Shown: positions 1 to 6,967 of the stretch, one piece after another
How positions within the stretch are numbered: position 1 is the stretch's first letter
Layout of the letters: each line of letters begins with the position of its first letter
Source: Clostridia bacterium
GTDB lineage: Bacteria; Bacillota; Clostridia; Christensenellales; Aristaeellaceae
Length of the DNA: 38,507 nt
Direction: 5' to 3'
Assembly: GCA_030530315.1 (NCBI GenBank)
Contig: JAUMVG010000029.1
Location: forward strand, 1 to 38,507
Made by a program: the position numbers and the translations under genes
The notes under the pieces: model-generated
What the model saw: only the letters and a program-made list of their open reading frames with translations
Told to the model about the DNA's origin: nothing
Databases searched by the model: none

Positions 1-69
1 ACAATAGAAGCACATAAATAGGGAAGCAGGAGGACCAGCACGGGGACTGAACAACTGAATGCAATGTAT

Positions 70-104
70 AAAGAGGCGGACGACGCGCGATCGTCCGCCT
101 CTTT
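70..104. terminator. Perfect 14-bp hairpin downstream of the histidine kinase gene
   Basis: Bases 70-83 are the exact reverse complement of 91-104, with a 7-base loop. It lies just past the stop codon of the minus-strand kinase gene. Neither side has a long T-run, so termination strength is uncertain, but the GC-rich stem flanked by AAA/TTT suits a bidirectional terminator. Bases 1-69 show no gene I can support. Confidence 0.6.
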
Positions 105-127
105 CATGTGTTTGATGGGATAACCTG

Positions 128-1018
128 CTATGCTTCCGCCTGCGCGACATCGATTTGCTTGGGCACGGAGCCGATGAATGCCGTCCGTTCATCGTTGGAT
201 TCCACGTAAATCCCGCCGCCGTAGGACTTCAGGATCTCCTCGACGATGCTCAGGCCGGAGCCATGGCCATCGCTCTTGGTGGTGAAACCCATCTGGAAGA
301 TGCTGCGTTGCATGGCGCGGGGAATGGCCGGGCCGTTGTTCTCCACGCGGAAGCAGTAGGTGCCCGGAGTTTCATCGATGGTCAGCGCGATGCGCTTGTC
401 CGCGTTCGCTTCGTTCTCCAGCAGGGCGTCCCGGGCATTGTCCACCAGGTTGCCCAGCACGCGGCACATCTCCCAGCCGGGGACCGGCATGTCCCGCCAG
501 CCGGCGTGGATGAGGATGTCCAACACGATGCCCTTTTCGAGGCAGTCCTGGCGCTTGGCGGCGATCAGCGCGTTGACGGCGGGAATGGCCGTCTTGAGCA
601 CGCTGCCGGTCTTCTTGATGTCGCCGTAGACGTTCTCCACGTACTTCATGGCCTCGCCGGGCTCGTTCAGCTCCAGTAGCGAGAAGACCACCTGCAGGTG
701 GTTCATGAAGTCGTGCCGCTGCTTGCGCAGCGTGCCGTTCAGGTCTTCCAACTGGCCGTAGGCTTCCTCCAGCATGCGCGCCTGCTCCACGATCTTGTCG
801 GCGTTCTGCGCCTCCCGAATGTCCAGGAATGCGCCCCAGGACACGATCAGCAGCCCTGCTGCAATGACGGAGATCTCCACGAGCCGATCCTTCGGGTTTG
901 GACGAAAAAGGGCATACAGAAGCACCGCGAGCATCGCGACGACCTGCAGGCTGTTGATGATCACGGCAAAGCGGGCGGCTTTTTGAATATTCAGCTTGTT
1001 CTGCTGCGTCTTCTTCAT
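128..1018 (-). CDS. Sensor histidine kinase, Spo0B-type dimerisation helix plus GHKL ATPase
   Basis: A 296-residue membrane sensor kinase. Two hydrophobic segments (about residues 17-37 and 48-65) are followed by a predicted coiled helix and the phospho-acceptor region RHDFMNHLQ, with His102 as the likely phosphorylation site; this is the Spo0B/CitA/DcuS-like form of the histidine box. The GHKL ATPase domain follows, with N-box NLVDNARDALL (190-200), G1-like VENNGPAI and G2 GHGSGLSIVEEIL. There is almost no extracytoplasmic loop, so it probably senses a membrane or cytoplasmic signal. I chose the ATG at 1018; a longer frame runs up to a TTG at 1120, but the extra 34 residues look unlike a signal or domain. 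No strong Shine-Dalgarno precedes the ATG, while an extended -10-like TGGTATAAG lies just upstream. No partner regulator is adjacent; one could lie beyond the window. Confidence 0.85.
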   Translation of the reverse strand: MKKTQQNKLNIQKAARFAVIINSLQVVAMLAVLLYALFRPNPKDRLVEISVIAAGLLIVSWGAFLDIREAQNADKIVEQARMLEEAYGQLEDLNGTLRKQRHDFMNHLQVVFSLLELNEPGEAMKYVENVYGDIKKTGSVLKTAIPAVNALIAAKRQDCLEKGIVLDILIHAGWRDMPVPGWEMCRVLGNLVDNARDALLENEANADKRIALTIDETPGTYCFRVENNGPAIPRAMQRSIFQMGFTTKSDGHGSGLSIVEEILKSYGGGIYVESNDERTAFIGSVPKQIDVAQAEA

Positions 1019-1027
1019 GGCGGAAGT

Positions 1028-1033
1028 CTTATA
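1028..1033 (-). promoter_or_regulatory. Extended -10 element close to the kinase start codon
   Basis: On the minus strand the sequence TGGTATAAG reads as an extended -10 (TGnTATAAt). It ends only about 10 bases before the ATG at 1018, which would leave a leader of a few bases. No convincing -35 is present. Confidence 0.35.
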
Positions 1034-1145
1034 CCAATCCCTGACTAAAACAAGACAATTCAGCGGGTCATTCCCGCATTGGCGGTGTTGAAGACCCTTG
1101 ACCCTGCCTGAAACGGCCAAAGTCCGGCGTTCGGGTTACAAACAA

Positions 1146-1175
1146 GCCGGCGTCAATCGGTGGATCGACGCCGGC
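1146..1175 (-). terminator. Rho-independent terminator of mscL
   Basis: Bases 1146-1154 pair perfectly with 1167-1175 (GCCGGCGTC/GACGCCGGC), with further pairing inside. Read on the minus strand it is followed by TTGTTTGTAA. It lies 26 bases past the mscL stop. Confidence 0.75.
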
Positions 1176-1200
1176 AATCGGTCTGAAACGAGGGGAGTGA

Positions 1201-1593
1201 TTACTTCGCCAGCTTGAGCTCGGAAGTGCAGTGCGGGCAACGGGTCGCGTCGTCAGCAATCTCACTCTTGCAGAAGGGGCACTTGCGGGCGGCCTTCGAG
1301 GCAGGAGCAGGCTTCTTCAGCTTGTTGATGGCCTTGACGACCGCGAACAGGCAGGCGGCGATGATCAGGAAGTTGACGACCGCGTTCAGGAAGTTGCCCA
1401 GCATGATCGGCCCCAGCTTGATGGCGGAGAAGTCCGGCTGTCCGAAAATAGCGCCGATCAGGGGAGTGATCAGGTCTTCGACAACGCTGGTGACGATGGC
1501 GCCGAACGCGCCGCCGATGACAACACCGACAGCCATGTCAACGACATTGCCCTTGATCGCAAACTCTTTAAACTCGTCCAACATTTTTCCCAT
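1201..1593 (-). CDS. mscL: Large-conductance mechanosensitive channel MscL with C-terminal zinc ribbon
   Basis: A 130-residue MscL. The N-terminal amphipathic helix ([13 protein letters not shown]) leads into pore helix TM1 ([29 protein letters not shown]), a short periplasmic-type loop and TM2 ([25 protein letters not shown]). This channel opens under membrane tension and releases solutes on hypo-osmotic shock. The usual charged C-terminal helical bundle is followed or replaced by a C4 zinc ribbon: Cys105, Cys108, Cys119, Cys122 in CPFC...CPHC. Start ATG 1593 is set by GGGAGG on the minus strand 9 bases upstream; an in-frame upstream start at 1629 lacks a ribosome site. It has its own promoter and terminator, so it is probably monocistronic. 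Confidence 0.95.
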   Translation of the reverse strand: MGKMLDEFKEFAIKGNVVDMAVGVVIGGAFGAIVTSVVEDLITPLIGAIFGQPDFSAIKLGPIMLGNFLNAVVNFLIIAACLFAVVKAINKLKKPAPASKAARKCPFCKSEIADDATRCPHCTSELKLAK

Positions 1594-1640
1594 GATGATT
1601 CCTCCCTTTCGTATTTCCACGAAATACAACGATCAAGGCT

Positions 1641-1669
1641 ATTATAGCACAAACATCGCCGCATTGAAA
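1641..1669 (-). promoter_or_regulatory. mscL promoter
   Basis: On the minus strand a perfect TATAAT (1641-1646) lies 17 bases from a poor -35 TTTCAA (1664-1669), in an AT-rich gap upstream of mscL. The -10 is convincing; the -35 is weak. Confidence 0.55.
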
Positions 1670-1723
1670 GCCCTTTTTTTGTTTAGCACAAGAAATTGTT
1701 GGGGAAAGCGGCGAGACGCCCGT

Positions 1724-2662
1724 TTACCGTGAGCCTTTGTCGTAGGGAATGCCCTCGGCCTTGGGCGCGGCGGAGTTCTTGGAGAGGAACGCCAACACCA
1801 GCAGGGAGATGATGTAGGGCAGCATGTTGTACACGGTGCTGGGCAGGTTCAGGTTCTTCAGGAAGTCGAAGCCCGTGTACACGTTGCTCAGCGACCTGAA
1901 CAGGCCGAACAGCAGCGCCGCCAGAGCGATGCGCTGGGGCTTCCAGCTGCCGAAGATCATGACCGCCAGGGCCAGGAAGCCAAAGCCTGCGACGCCGTTT
2001 TCAAACTTCCAGGCGCTGACGCCGGCGGTGATGTACACCAGGCCGCCCAGGCCACCCAGCAGGCCGGAGATCATAACGCCCGCGTAGCGCATGCGATAGA
2101 CGTTGATGCCCACGGAGTCCGCCGCCTGGGGATGCTCGCCGCAGGCCATCAGGCGCAGGCCGAACTTGGTCTTGTAGAGGATGATGTAGGAGGCGATCAA
2201 CAGCACGAACGCCAGCACCATGAACCAGCTGAACTCGGTGCCCTCGACCATGACGAAGGACTTCTTGGCCTCGATGTACATGATCTCGGAGGAGGGGTTC
2301 GCGGAGTCGGCGGCGGTGTTGATGGCCTTCACGATGACCGTCGCGGCGGCGGTGCCCAGCAGGTTCATGGCCGTGCCCACCAGCGTCTGGTCCGCCTTGA
2401 AGTTGATGGCGGCGACGGCCAGCAGCAGGGAGTAGAGGATGCCTGAAAGCATGGCCGCGCAGATCGTGAGGACGATCATCAGGAAGGACCCCACATCGGG
2501 GGACAGATACTTCATGACCAGCGCGCCGCCCAGCGCGCCAAACACCATGATGCCCTCAAGGCCGATGTTGATCACGCCGGAATGCTCGGAAAAGCAGCCG
2601 CCCAGGGCCACCAGCATCAGCACCGAGGTGAAAATCAATGTGTACTGCAGCAAAAGCATCAT
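1724..2662 (-). CDS. Nucleoside-type ABC transporter permease, second subunit (NupQ/YufQ-like)
   Basis: A 312-residue inner-membrane permease of the branched-chain amino acid/sugar permease superfamily (BPD_transp_2), with about eight to ten hydrophobic helices. The N-terminal GGCFSEHSGVINIGLEG and the loop GEHPQAADSVGINVYRMRY (ATPase-coupling region) are typical of the permeases that work with BMP-family nucleoside-binding proteins. The start ATG at 2662 overlaps the stop of the preceding permease as ATGA, and AAGGGAGG lies 9 bases upstream; a longer open frame reaching 2947 reads as low-quality Arg/His-rich protein inside the neighbour and is not used. It is the last gene of the four-gene importer and would form a heterodimeric channel with the 2659-3783 product. 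The substrate is probably purine or pyrimidine nucleosides, by family. Confidence 0.92.
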   Translation of the reverse strand: MMLLLQYTLIFTSVLMLVALGGCFSEHSGVINIGLEGIMVFGALGGALVMKYLSPDVGSFLMIVLTICAAMLSGILYSLLLAVAAINFKADQTLVGTAMNLLGTAAATVIVKAINTAADSANPSSEIMYIEAKKSFVMVEGTEFSWFMVLAFVLLIASYIILYKTKFGLRLMACGEHPQAADSVGINVYRMRYAGVMISGLLGGLGGLVYITAGVSAWKFENGVAGFGFLALAVMIFGSWKPQRIALAALLFGLFRSLSNVYTGFDFLKNLNLPSTVYNMLPYIISLLVLAFLSKNSAAPKAEGIPYDKGSR

Positions 2663-3783
2663 GCCGCACTGCCTCCCTTCTTGGTGCGCTGGGTCTTGGC
2701 GTCCAGCCGCTTGTTCATAAACTGCTTCATGAACAGCACGAAGCCGCACATGTAGATGATGACGGACGAGATCAGATCGGAGATCTGCGCGCAGTACATG
2801 TTCATGTCCACGTTCGCGCCGCCGCGGGTGATGTGCTGGATAAAGTAGGAGGAGAAGATGGCGCCGATGGGGTTCAGGCCGCCGAGGAACGCCGCAGCGA
2901 TGCCGTTGAAGCCCATGGCGGGAACGGAGGCCTGGGTGACGGCCCACTGCTCGAAGTCGGACAGGTACAGCATCGCGGCGCCGATGCCCGCCAGCGCGCC
3001 GGCGATGGCCATCGTCAGGATGATGTTGTAGCGGTCCCGCATGCCGCAGTACTTCGCGGCATTCTTGTTCAGGCCCGTGGCCCGCAGCTCATAGCCGAGG
3101 CGCGTCTTGTTCAGAAGCACCCAGATGCACACGCAGATCAGCACCGCCAGGGGAATGGCGATGGTCACGTTCTTCTGGTTGAACAGTTCGTTCAGGCCCA
3201 TGGAGGGCAGCTGCGCGCCGGGGTTCTGGGAGGCGAGGGTGAAGGTGTCTTTGCCGGTGGGGTTCTTGACCGGTGCCAGCAGGGTGTTCACCAGGTACAG
3301 CGAGATCCAGTTCAGCATGATGCAGGAGATGACCTCGTTGACGTTCCGGTAGGCCTTCAGGAAGCCGGAGATGGCGCCGAGGACCGCGCCTGCCAGGATG
3401 GCGGCGATGATGCACACATACCAGGGCATGTGCAGCGCCAGGGCGAAGTAGAGGCTCGCGCCCGCGCCGGCCACATACTGGCCCGCAGCGCCGATGTTGA
3501 ACAGGCCCACCTTGTAGGCAAACAGCACCGACAGCGAGCACATGATCAGGGGAGCGGTGGTCACCAGAGTGCAGCCGAAGTTCTTCAACTGCTTTTCCGG
3601 CTTGGAATAGGCCCAGAAGTTCTTCATGACGCTGATGATGGCGTCGGTGGCGCCGCTGGGATTGATGATCAGCAGCGCGATATAGCCCACCAAAAGGCCC
3701 AGCACGATGCAGATCAGGCTGGCGAGCAGCGTCTGCACCATAGGCTTTTTGAGCAGCGATACACGGGACTTGTCAGCCTGCAT
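2659..3783 (-). CDS. Nucleoside-type ABC transporter permease, first subunit (NupP/YufP-like)
   Basis: A 374-residue polytopic membrane protein of the same BPD_transp_2 superfamily as its downstream partner. It begins with a short cytoplasmic stretch, a helix near 17-40 and a family-typical loop (NPSGATDAIISVMKNFWAYS). The central region has SVLFAYKVGLFNIGAAGQYVAGA, the FNIGAEGQ-like hallmark of nucleoside permeases, and the later ELRATGLNKNAAKYCGM is the putative ATPase-coupling loop. GGAGGAGG precedes the ATG at 3783, inside the end of the ATPase gene (11-base overlap), so translation is probably coupled. It would pair with the 1724-2662 permease to import nucleosides bound by the 5442-6536 protein. 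Confidence 0.92.
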   Translation of the reverse strand: MQADKSRVSLLKKPMVQTLLASLICIVLGLLVGYIALLIINPSGATDAIISVMKNFWAYSKPEKQLKNFGCTLVTTAPLIMCSLSVLFAYKVGLFNIGAAGQYVAGAGASLYFALALHMPWYVCIIAAILAGAVLGAISGFLKAYRNVNEVISCIMLNWISLYLVNTLLAPVKNPTGKDTFTLASQNPGAQLPSMGLNELFNQKNVTIAIPLAVLICVCIWVLLNKTRLGYELRATGLNKNAAKYCGMRDRYNIILTMAIAGALAGIGAAMLYLSDFEQWAVTQASVPAMGFNGIAAAFLGGLNPIGAIFSSYFIQHITRGGANVDMNMYCAQISDLISSVIIYMCGFVLFMKQFMNKRLDAKTQRTKKGGSAA

Positions 3784-5320
3784 AATTCGGTACCTCCTCC
3801 CGCTTTGCGCCTGCCATGAACAGGCCGATTTCCTCCGGGTTGGTCTTCTTGGGATCGAGCTCGCCGACGATCTCGCCCTCGTACATCACAAGTATCCGGT
3901 CGGAGACGTCCAGAACCTCGTCCATCTCCAGGGACACCAGCAGCACAGCCTTGCCCTGGTTGCGCTGGTTGACGATCTGCTTGTGGATGTACTCGATGGC
4001 GCCGACGTCCAGGCCGCGGGTGGGCTGTACCGCCACCAGCAGCGCGGGATCCTTGTCGATCTCTCGGGCGATGATGGCCTTCTGCTGGTTGCCGCCGGAC
4101 ATGCTCCTGGCAATGGTGATCGGGCCCTGACCGGAGCGGATGTCATACTGCTCGATCAGCCTGTCCGCGTAATTGCGGATGTTCTTGCGCCGGAGGAAGC
4201 CCATCTTGTTGAACTCGGGCTCGAAGTAGCGCTGGAGCACGATGTCGTCCTCCAGGGGATAATCCAGCACCAGGCCGTGCTTGTGACGATCCTCGGGAAT
4301 GTGGCTCATGCCCATGATGGAGCGCTCGCGGATGGAGGTCTTGGTGATGTCCTTGCCCATGAGGCTGATGGTGCCGGACACCAGCGGCTCCAGGCCGGTG
4401 AGGCCGTAGACGAATTCCGTCTGGCCGTTGCCGTCGATGCCTGCGATGCAGACGATCTCGCCCTCGCGCACCTGCAGTGACACGTTCTTCACGGCGTTGT
4501 TGTGGTGGCTGCGGGAAGCGACGGTCATGTTTTTGATGTCCAGGATGACCTTGCCGGGCTTGCTCTCGGGCTTATCCACGTGGAAGTTGACGTTGCGGCC
4601 CACCATCATGGCGGAGAGCTGCTCCATGGTGACGTCCTTGGTCTCCACGGTGCCGATGTACTTGCCCTTGCGCAGCACACTGCAGCGGTCGGCGACGGCC
4701 GTGATCTCAGCCAGCTTGTGGGAGATGAACAGGATCGACTTGCCCTCGGCCGCCAGGTTCTTCATGATCTGCATCAACTCGTCGATCTCCTGGGGCGTCA
4801 GCACCGCGGTGGGCTCGTCGAAGATCAGGATCTCGTTGTCGCGGTAGAGCATCTTCAGGATCTCCGTGCGCTGCTGCATGCCCACCGTGATGTCGGCGAT
4901 CTTCGCGTCGGGGTCCACCTGCAGGCCATAGTGCTCAGACAGCTCAATGACGCGCTTTCTGGCTTCGGCCTTCTGCAAAAAGCCGAGCTTGCTGGTGGGC
5001 TCCACCCCCAGGATGATGTTGTCCAGCACGGTGAAGCACTCCACGAGCTTGAAGTGCTGGTGCACCATGCCGATGCCCAGGTCGTTGGCGTCGTTGGGGT
5101 TGTTGATCTTGACTTCCCTGCCGTCCTTTTTGATGATGCCCTCCTCCGCCTGATACAGGCCGAAGAGCACGCTCATCAGCGTCGATTTGCCGGCGCCGTT
5201 CTCACCCAGCAGCGCGTGAATTTCCCCCTTGCGCAGCTGGAGCGTGATGTCGTCGTTGGCGATGATGCCCGGGAAACGCTTTGTGATATGCAGCATTTCA
5301 ATGGCATACTGATTCTCCAA
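3773..5320 (-). CDS. Nucleoside-type ABC importer ATPase with two fused nucleotide-binding domains (NupO/YufO-like)
   Basis: A 515-residue tandem ATPase energising the two permeases. Domain 1 has Walker A GENGAGKS (39-46), Q-loop region MVHQHFKLV, a degenerate signature TVGMQQR and Walker B LIFDEPTAVL. Domain 2 is the usual degenerate half of sugar/nucleoside ATPases: GIDGNGQTE in place of Walker A, SMSGGNQQK as signature, and VAVQPTRGLD in place of Walker B. An open frame reaches 5362, but its first codons lie in a long hairpin. On the minus strand AAGGAGGG lies about 8 bases before a TTG at 5320, giving LENQYAIEML, which matches where family members begin, so TTG is chosen. The 121-base gap to the binding-protein gene carries two hairpins that may lower ATPase expression relative to the binding protein. 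Confidence 0.93.
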   Translation of the reverse strand: MENQYAIEMLHITKRFPGIIANDDITLQLRKGEIHALLGENGAGKSTLMSVLFGLYQAEEGIIKKDGREVKINNPNDANDLGIGMVHQHFKLVECFTVLDNIILGVEPTSKLGFLQKAEARKRVIELSEHYGLQVDPDAKIADITVGMQQRTEILKMLYRDNEILIFDEPTAVLTPQEIDELMQIMKNLAAEGKSILFISHKLAEITAVADRCSVLRKGKYIGTVETKDVTMEQLSAMMVGRNVNFHVDKPESKPGKVILDIKNMTVASRSHHNNAVKNVSLQVREGEIVCIAGIDGNGQTEFVYGLTGLEPLVSGTISLMGKDITKTSIRERSIMGMSHIPEDRHKHGLVLDYPLEDDIVLQRYFEPEFNKMGFLRRKNIRNYADRLIEQYDIRSGQGPITIARSMSGGNQQKAIIAREIDKDPALLVAVQPTRGLDVGAIEYIHKQIVNQRNQGKAVLLVSLEMDEVLDVSDRILVMYEGEIVGELDPKKTNPEEIGLFMAGAKREEVPNYAG

Positions 5321-5351
5321 TTCCGCTCCCTCCTTATATGAAAATGCTCGC

Positions 5352-5406
5352 TTCTTTGACAAAAACCCCCGCGACCATGGTCTGTACAGGGGTTTTTGTC
5401 AAAGAA
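5352..5406 (-). terminator. Long perfect hairpin between binding-protein and ATPase genes (attenuator or mRNA-stability element)
   Basis: Bases 5352-5369 pair with 5389-5406: an 18-bp uninterrupted stem, with a 19-base loop that itself contains the palindrome GACCATGGTC. On the minus strand the closing arm carries a run of five T. It lies inside the importer operon, so partial termination or 3'-end protection of the upstream message is likelier than full termination. Confidence 0.65.
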
Positions 5407-5431
5407 CCGGGGAAGAGAGGCTCCCCGGTTC
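5404..5431 (-). terminator. GC-rich hairpin immediately after the binding-protein gene
   Basis: Bases 5404-5413 pair perfectly with 5422-5431 (GAACCGGGGA/TCCCCGGTTC), starting 10 bases past the binding-protein stop codon. It abuts and shares three bases with the longer hairpin at 5352-5406, so the two cannot both be fully paired. On the minus strand it is followed by TTTGAC, a weak U-tract. Confidence 0.6.
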
Positions 5432-5441
5432 CTGAGGTTCT

Positions 5442-6536
5442 TTACTTCACAGTGCCCAGATCGTTCACGGTGATGGCAGTCTCCGGCATGGCGTCGATGG
5501 CGTCAGACACGGTGACTTCGCCGTTGAACATGGCGGCGACCAGCGCAGCGTAGTCGTCCTCGGTGAAGGTGTCGGCGAACTGGGTGGAGGGGGCCAACTG
5601 CACGTAGTTGGCAGCGGGATCGGTGCCGACCAGGCCCAGGGACTCGACCTTGCCGCCGTAGTTGGCGAAGTTGCCGGCGATGGTCTCGGCCAGCAGCGTG
5701 TCGACGGTGGCGCCCAGACCCTTCATGGCGGAGGTCACGGTCAGGCCCTCGCCGTAGGTGCCGTCGATGATACCGGCCTGGTCAACGTCAACGCCGATGA
5801 CCTTCGCGCCGTCGACCTTCGCGGCAGCCTCAGCCGCGGAAGAGTAGATGCCGCCGCCGCAAGCGAACACGACCTGCACGCCCAGGGTCTGATACCAGTT
5901 GTCCATGTAGGCGGTGATGTCGGCGTCGCCGTAGAACTGGTTGCCGTACACGTACTCGACGGTCACGTCACCGGCAGTGCCCAGCTCCTCAGCAGCGGCG
6001 TTCGCGCCCTGCACGAAGCCGAAGCCATAGCGCACGACGGCGGGAACAGCCATGCCGCCCAGGAAGCCCAGGTGGGTGTAGCCCAGCTTCACAGCCGCGT
6101 AGCCGGCCATGTAACCGCACAGCTCTTCCTTGTAGACCGCGCAGTACACGTTGCTGGCAACCGCAGCGCCGCCCAGGTCGCCCTCGGAGACGTCCAGCGC
6201 GATGAAGCTGATCTCGGGATACTCCTCCTGCACCTCAGCGATGGTCTCGCCGAAGGCGTAGCCGGGCATCACGATCACGTTGTAGCCTTCGTCGTCGGCC
6301 TTCTCGACCATGGCGACGCGCTCGGCGGTGGAGTCACCGTTGGGCTTATAGTAGGTGAAGTCGATGCCGTTGGCCTCGCAGAAAGCCTTGGCGGCCTCAT
6401 AAGTGGTCTGGTTGAAGGACTGGTCCGTGATGTCGCCGTAGTCGGTGATCATCGCCACGCGGTACTCGCCCTCAGCGAAGGCCGCGACGGACAGCAGCAT
6501 CAGCGCTGCAAGCAGCAGAGAGATGAGTTTCTTCAT
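5442..6536 (-). CDS. BMP-family nucleoside-binding protein of the ABC importer
   Basis: A 364-residue exported solute-binding protein, first gene of the importer operon. Residues 1-22 are a signal peptide (MKKLISLLLAALMLLSVAAFA) with an AxA-type signal peptidase I site before EGEY. The mature part matches the BMP/PnrA fold (VAMITDYGDITDQSFNQTTYEAAKAF at the start, VIVMPGYAFGETIAEVQEEYPEISFIALD, GFLGGMAVPAVVRYGFGFVQGA, VVFACGGGIYSSAAEAAA and KVIGVDVDQAG). It would deliver nucleosides to the 2659-3783 and 1724-2662 permeases. Oddly, it has no lipobox Cys, although BMP proteins of Gram-positive bacteria are normally lipoproteins and another protein here (18679-19665) has a proper one. AAGGAGG lies 8 bases before the ATG. 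Confidence 0.93.
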   Translation of the reverse strand: MKKLISLLLAALMLLSVAAFAEGEYRVAMITDYGDITDQSFNQTTYEAAKAFCEANGIDFTYYKPNGDSTAERVAMVEKADDEGYNVIVMPGYAFGETIAEVQEEYPEISFIALDVSEGDLGGAAVASNVYCAVYKEELCGYMAGYAAVKLGYTHLGFLGGMAVPAVVRYGFGFVQGANAAAEELGTAGDVTVEYVYGNQFYGDADITAYMDNWYQTLGVQVVFACGGGIYSSAAEAAAKVDGAKVIGVDVDQAGIIDGTYGEGLTVTSAMKGLGATVDTLLAETIAGNFANYGGKVESLGLVGTDPAANYVQLAPSTQFADTFTEDDYAALVAAMFNGEVTVSDAIDAMPETAITVNDLGTVK

Positions 6537-6583
6537 GTTAGGTTCCTCCTTTTTGTGTAAGCACTGTAGAATGCTCCAAATAC

Positions 6584-6612
6584 ATTATAACAGAAATAAG
6601 ACAATTTGAAAA
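6584..6612 (-). promoter_or_regulatory. Promoter of the nucleoside importer operon
   Basis: On the minus strand a perfect TATAAT (6584-6589) is spaced 17 bases from TTTTCA (6607-6612), in AT-rich sequence about 50 bases upstream of the binding-protein start. I see no purine riboswitch in the short leader. Confidence 0.6.
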
Positions 6613-6900
6613 GCTGTGTAGAAAAAAATATATAGGCATCGCGCCTGGAAAATAATCCATGGCAGCAAACCGAAAAGGCCGCTTGGGGGAGGGCGGGTAC
6701 CGCCGGTTCAGCGGATTCGGATTGCTTAAATAGCCGCTGATTAGTTCCCGCACCGATTCTGCGGTATCTTTTCCGGCGTCTCCCACTTGCGGATTTCTCG
6801 ATTTACCTCCAGTAAACCTTCAAAATCTGCAGGGCCACCTGCCGGAAAAATCACTCGCAGCTTCAGCACTTGAATTATTCATCGTCTACTTAACATTTGG
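6613..6900. other. Unexplained 290-base part of a divergent intergenic region
   Basis: This lies between the importer promoter (minus) and the radical-SAM operon promoter (plus), in a gap of 431 bases with no convincing gene. An 82-residue minus frame (6538-6786) has no ribosome site and no recognisable domain. Two short minus-strand frames here look faintly protein-like: about 6755-6870, readable as VIFPAGGPADFEGLLEVN and onward to a stop, and part of the 82-residue frame. A frameshifted gene remnant is possible. A GGGTACCGCC stretch (6695-6704) slightly resembles a T-box core but has no antiterminator or terminator context. I recognise no RNA family. Confidence 0.3.
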
Positions 6901-6903
6901 GCG

Positions 6904-6932
6904 TTGAACAAATGTCGAAATCGTGATAAAGT
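6904..6932 (+). promoter_or_regulatory. Promoter of the radical-SAM/rng/miaB/mut operon with embedded 0A-box-like heptamer
   Basis: TTGAAC (6904-6909) lies 17 bases from TAAAGT (6927-6932), a fair sigma-A-type pair about 36 bases upstream of the TTG start. Between them, TGTCGAA (6913-6919) is an exact Spo0A box heptamer. Whether Spo0A binds is inference; a 7-mer can occur by chance. Confidence 0.45.
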
Positions 6933-6967
6933 TATCATGTATAGATGTTGCCATTGGAGGTAATCTT

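Noticed and set aside
1-69. Possible end of a gene entering from the left
   Set aside because: All three plus-strand frames have stops within the first 21 bases and nothing protein-like can be read.
6691-6710. T-box-like GGGTACCGCC
   Set aside because: There is no stem I specifier, no terminator/antiterminator pair, and no aminoacyl-tRNA or amino-acid gene in the right place.
6538-6786. 82-codon minus-strand frame in the intergenic gap
   Set aside because: No ribosome site, no domain, and its 3' part runs through the promoter and ribosome site of the importer operon.
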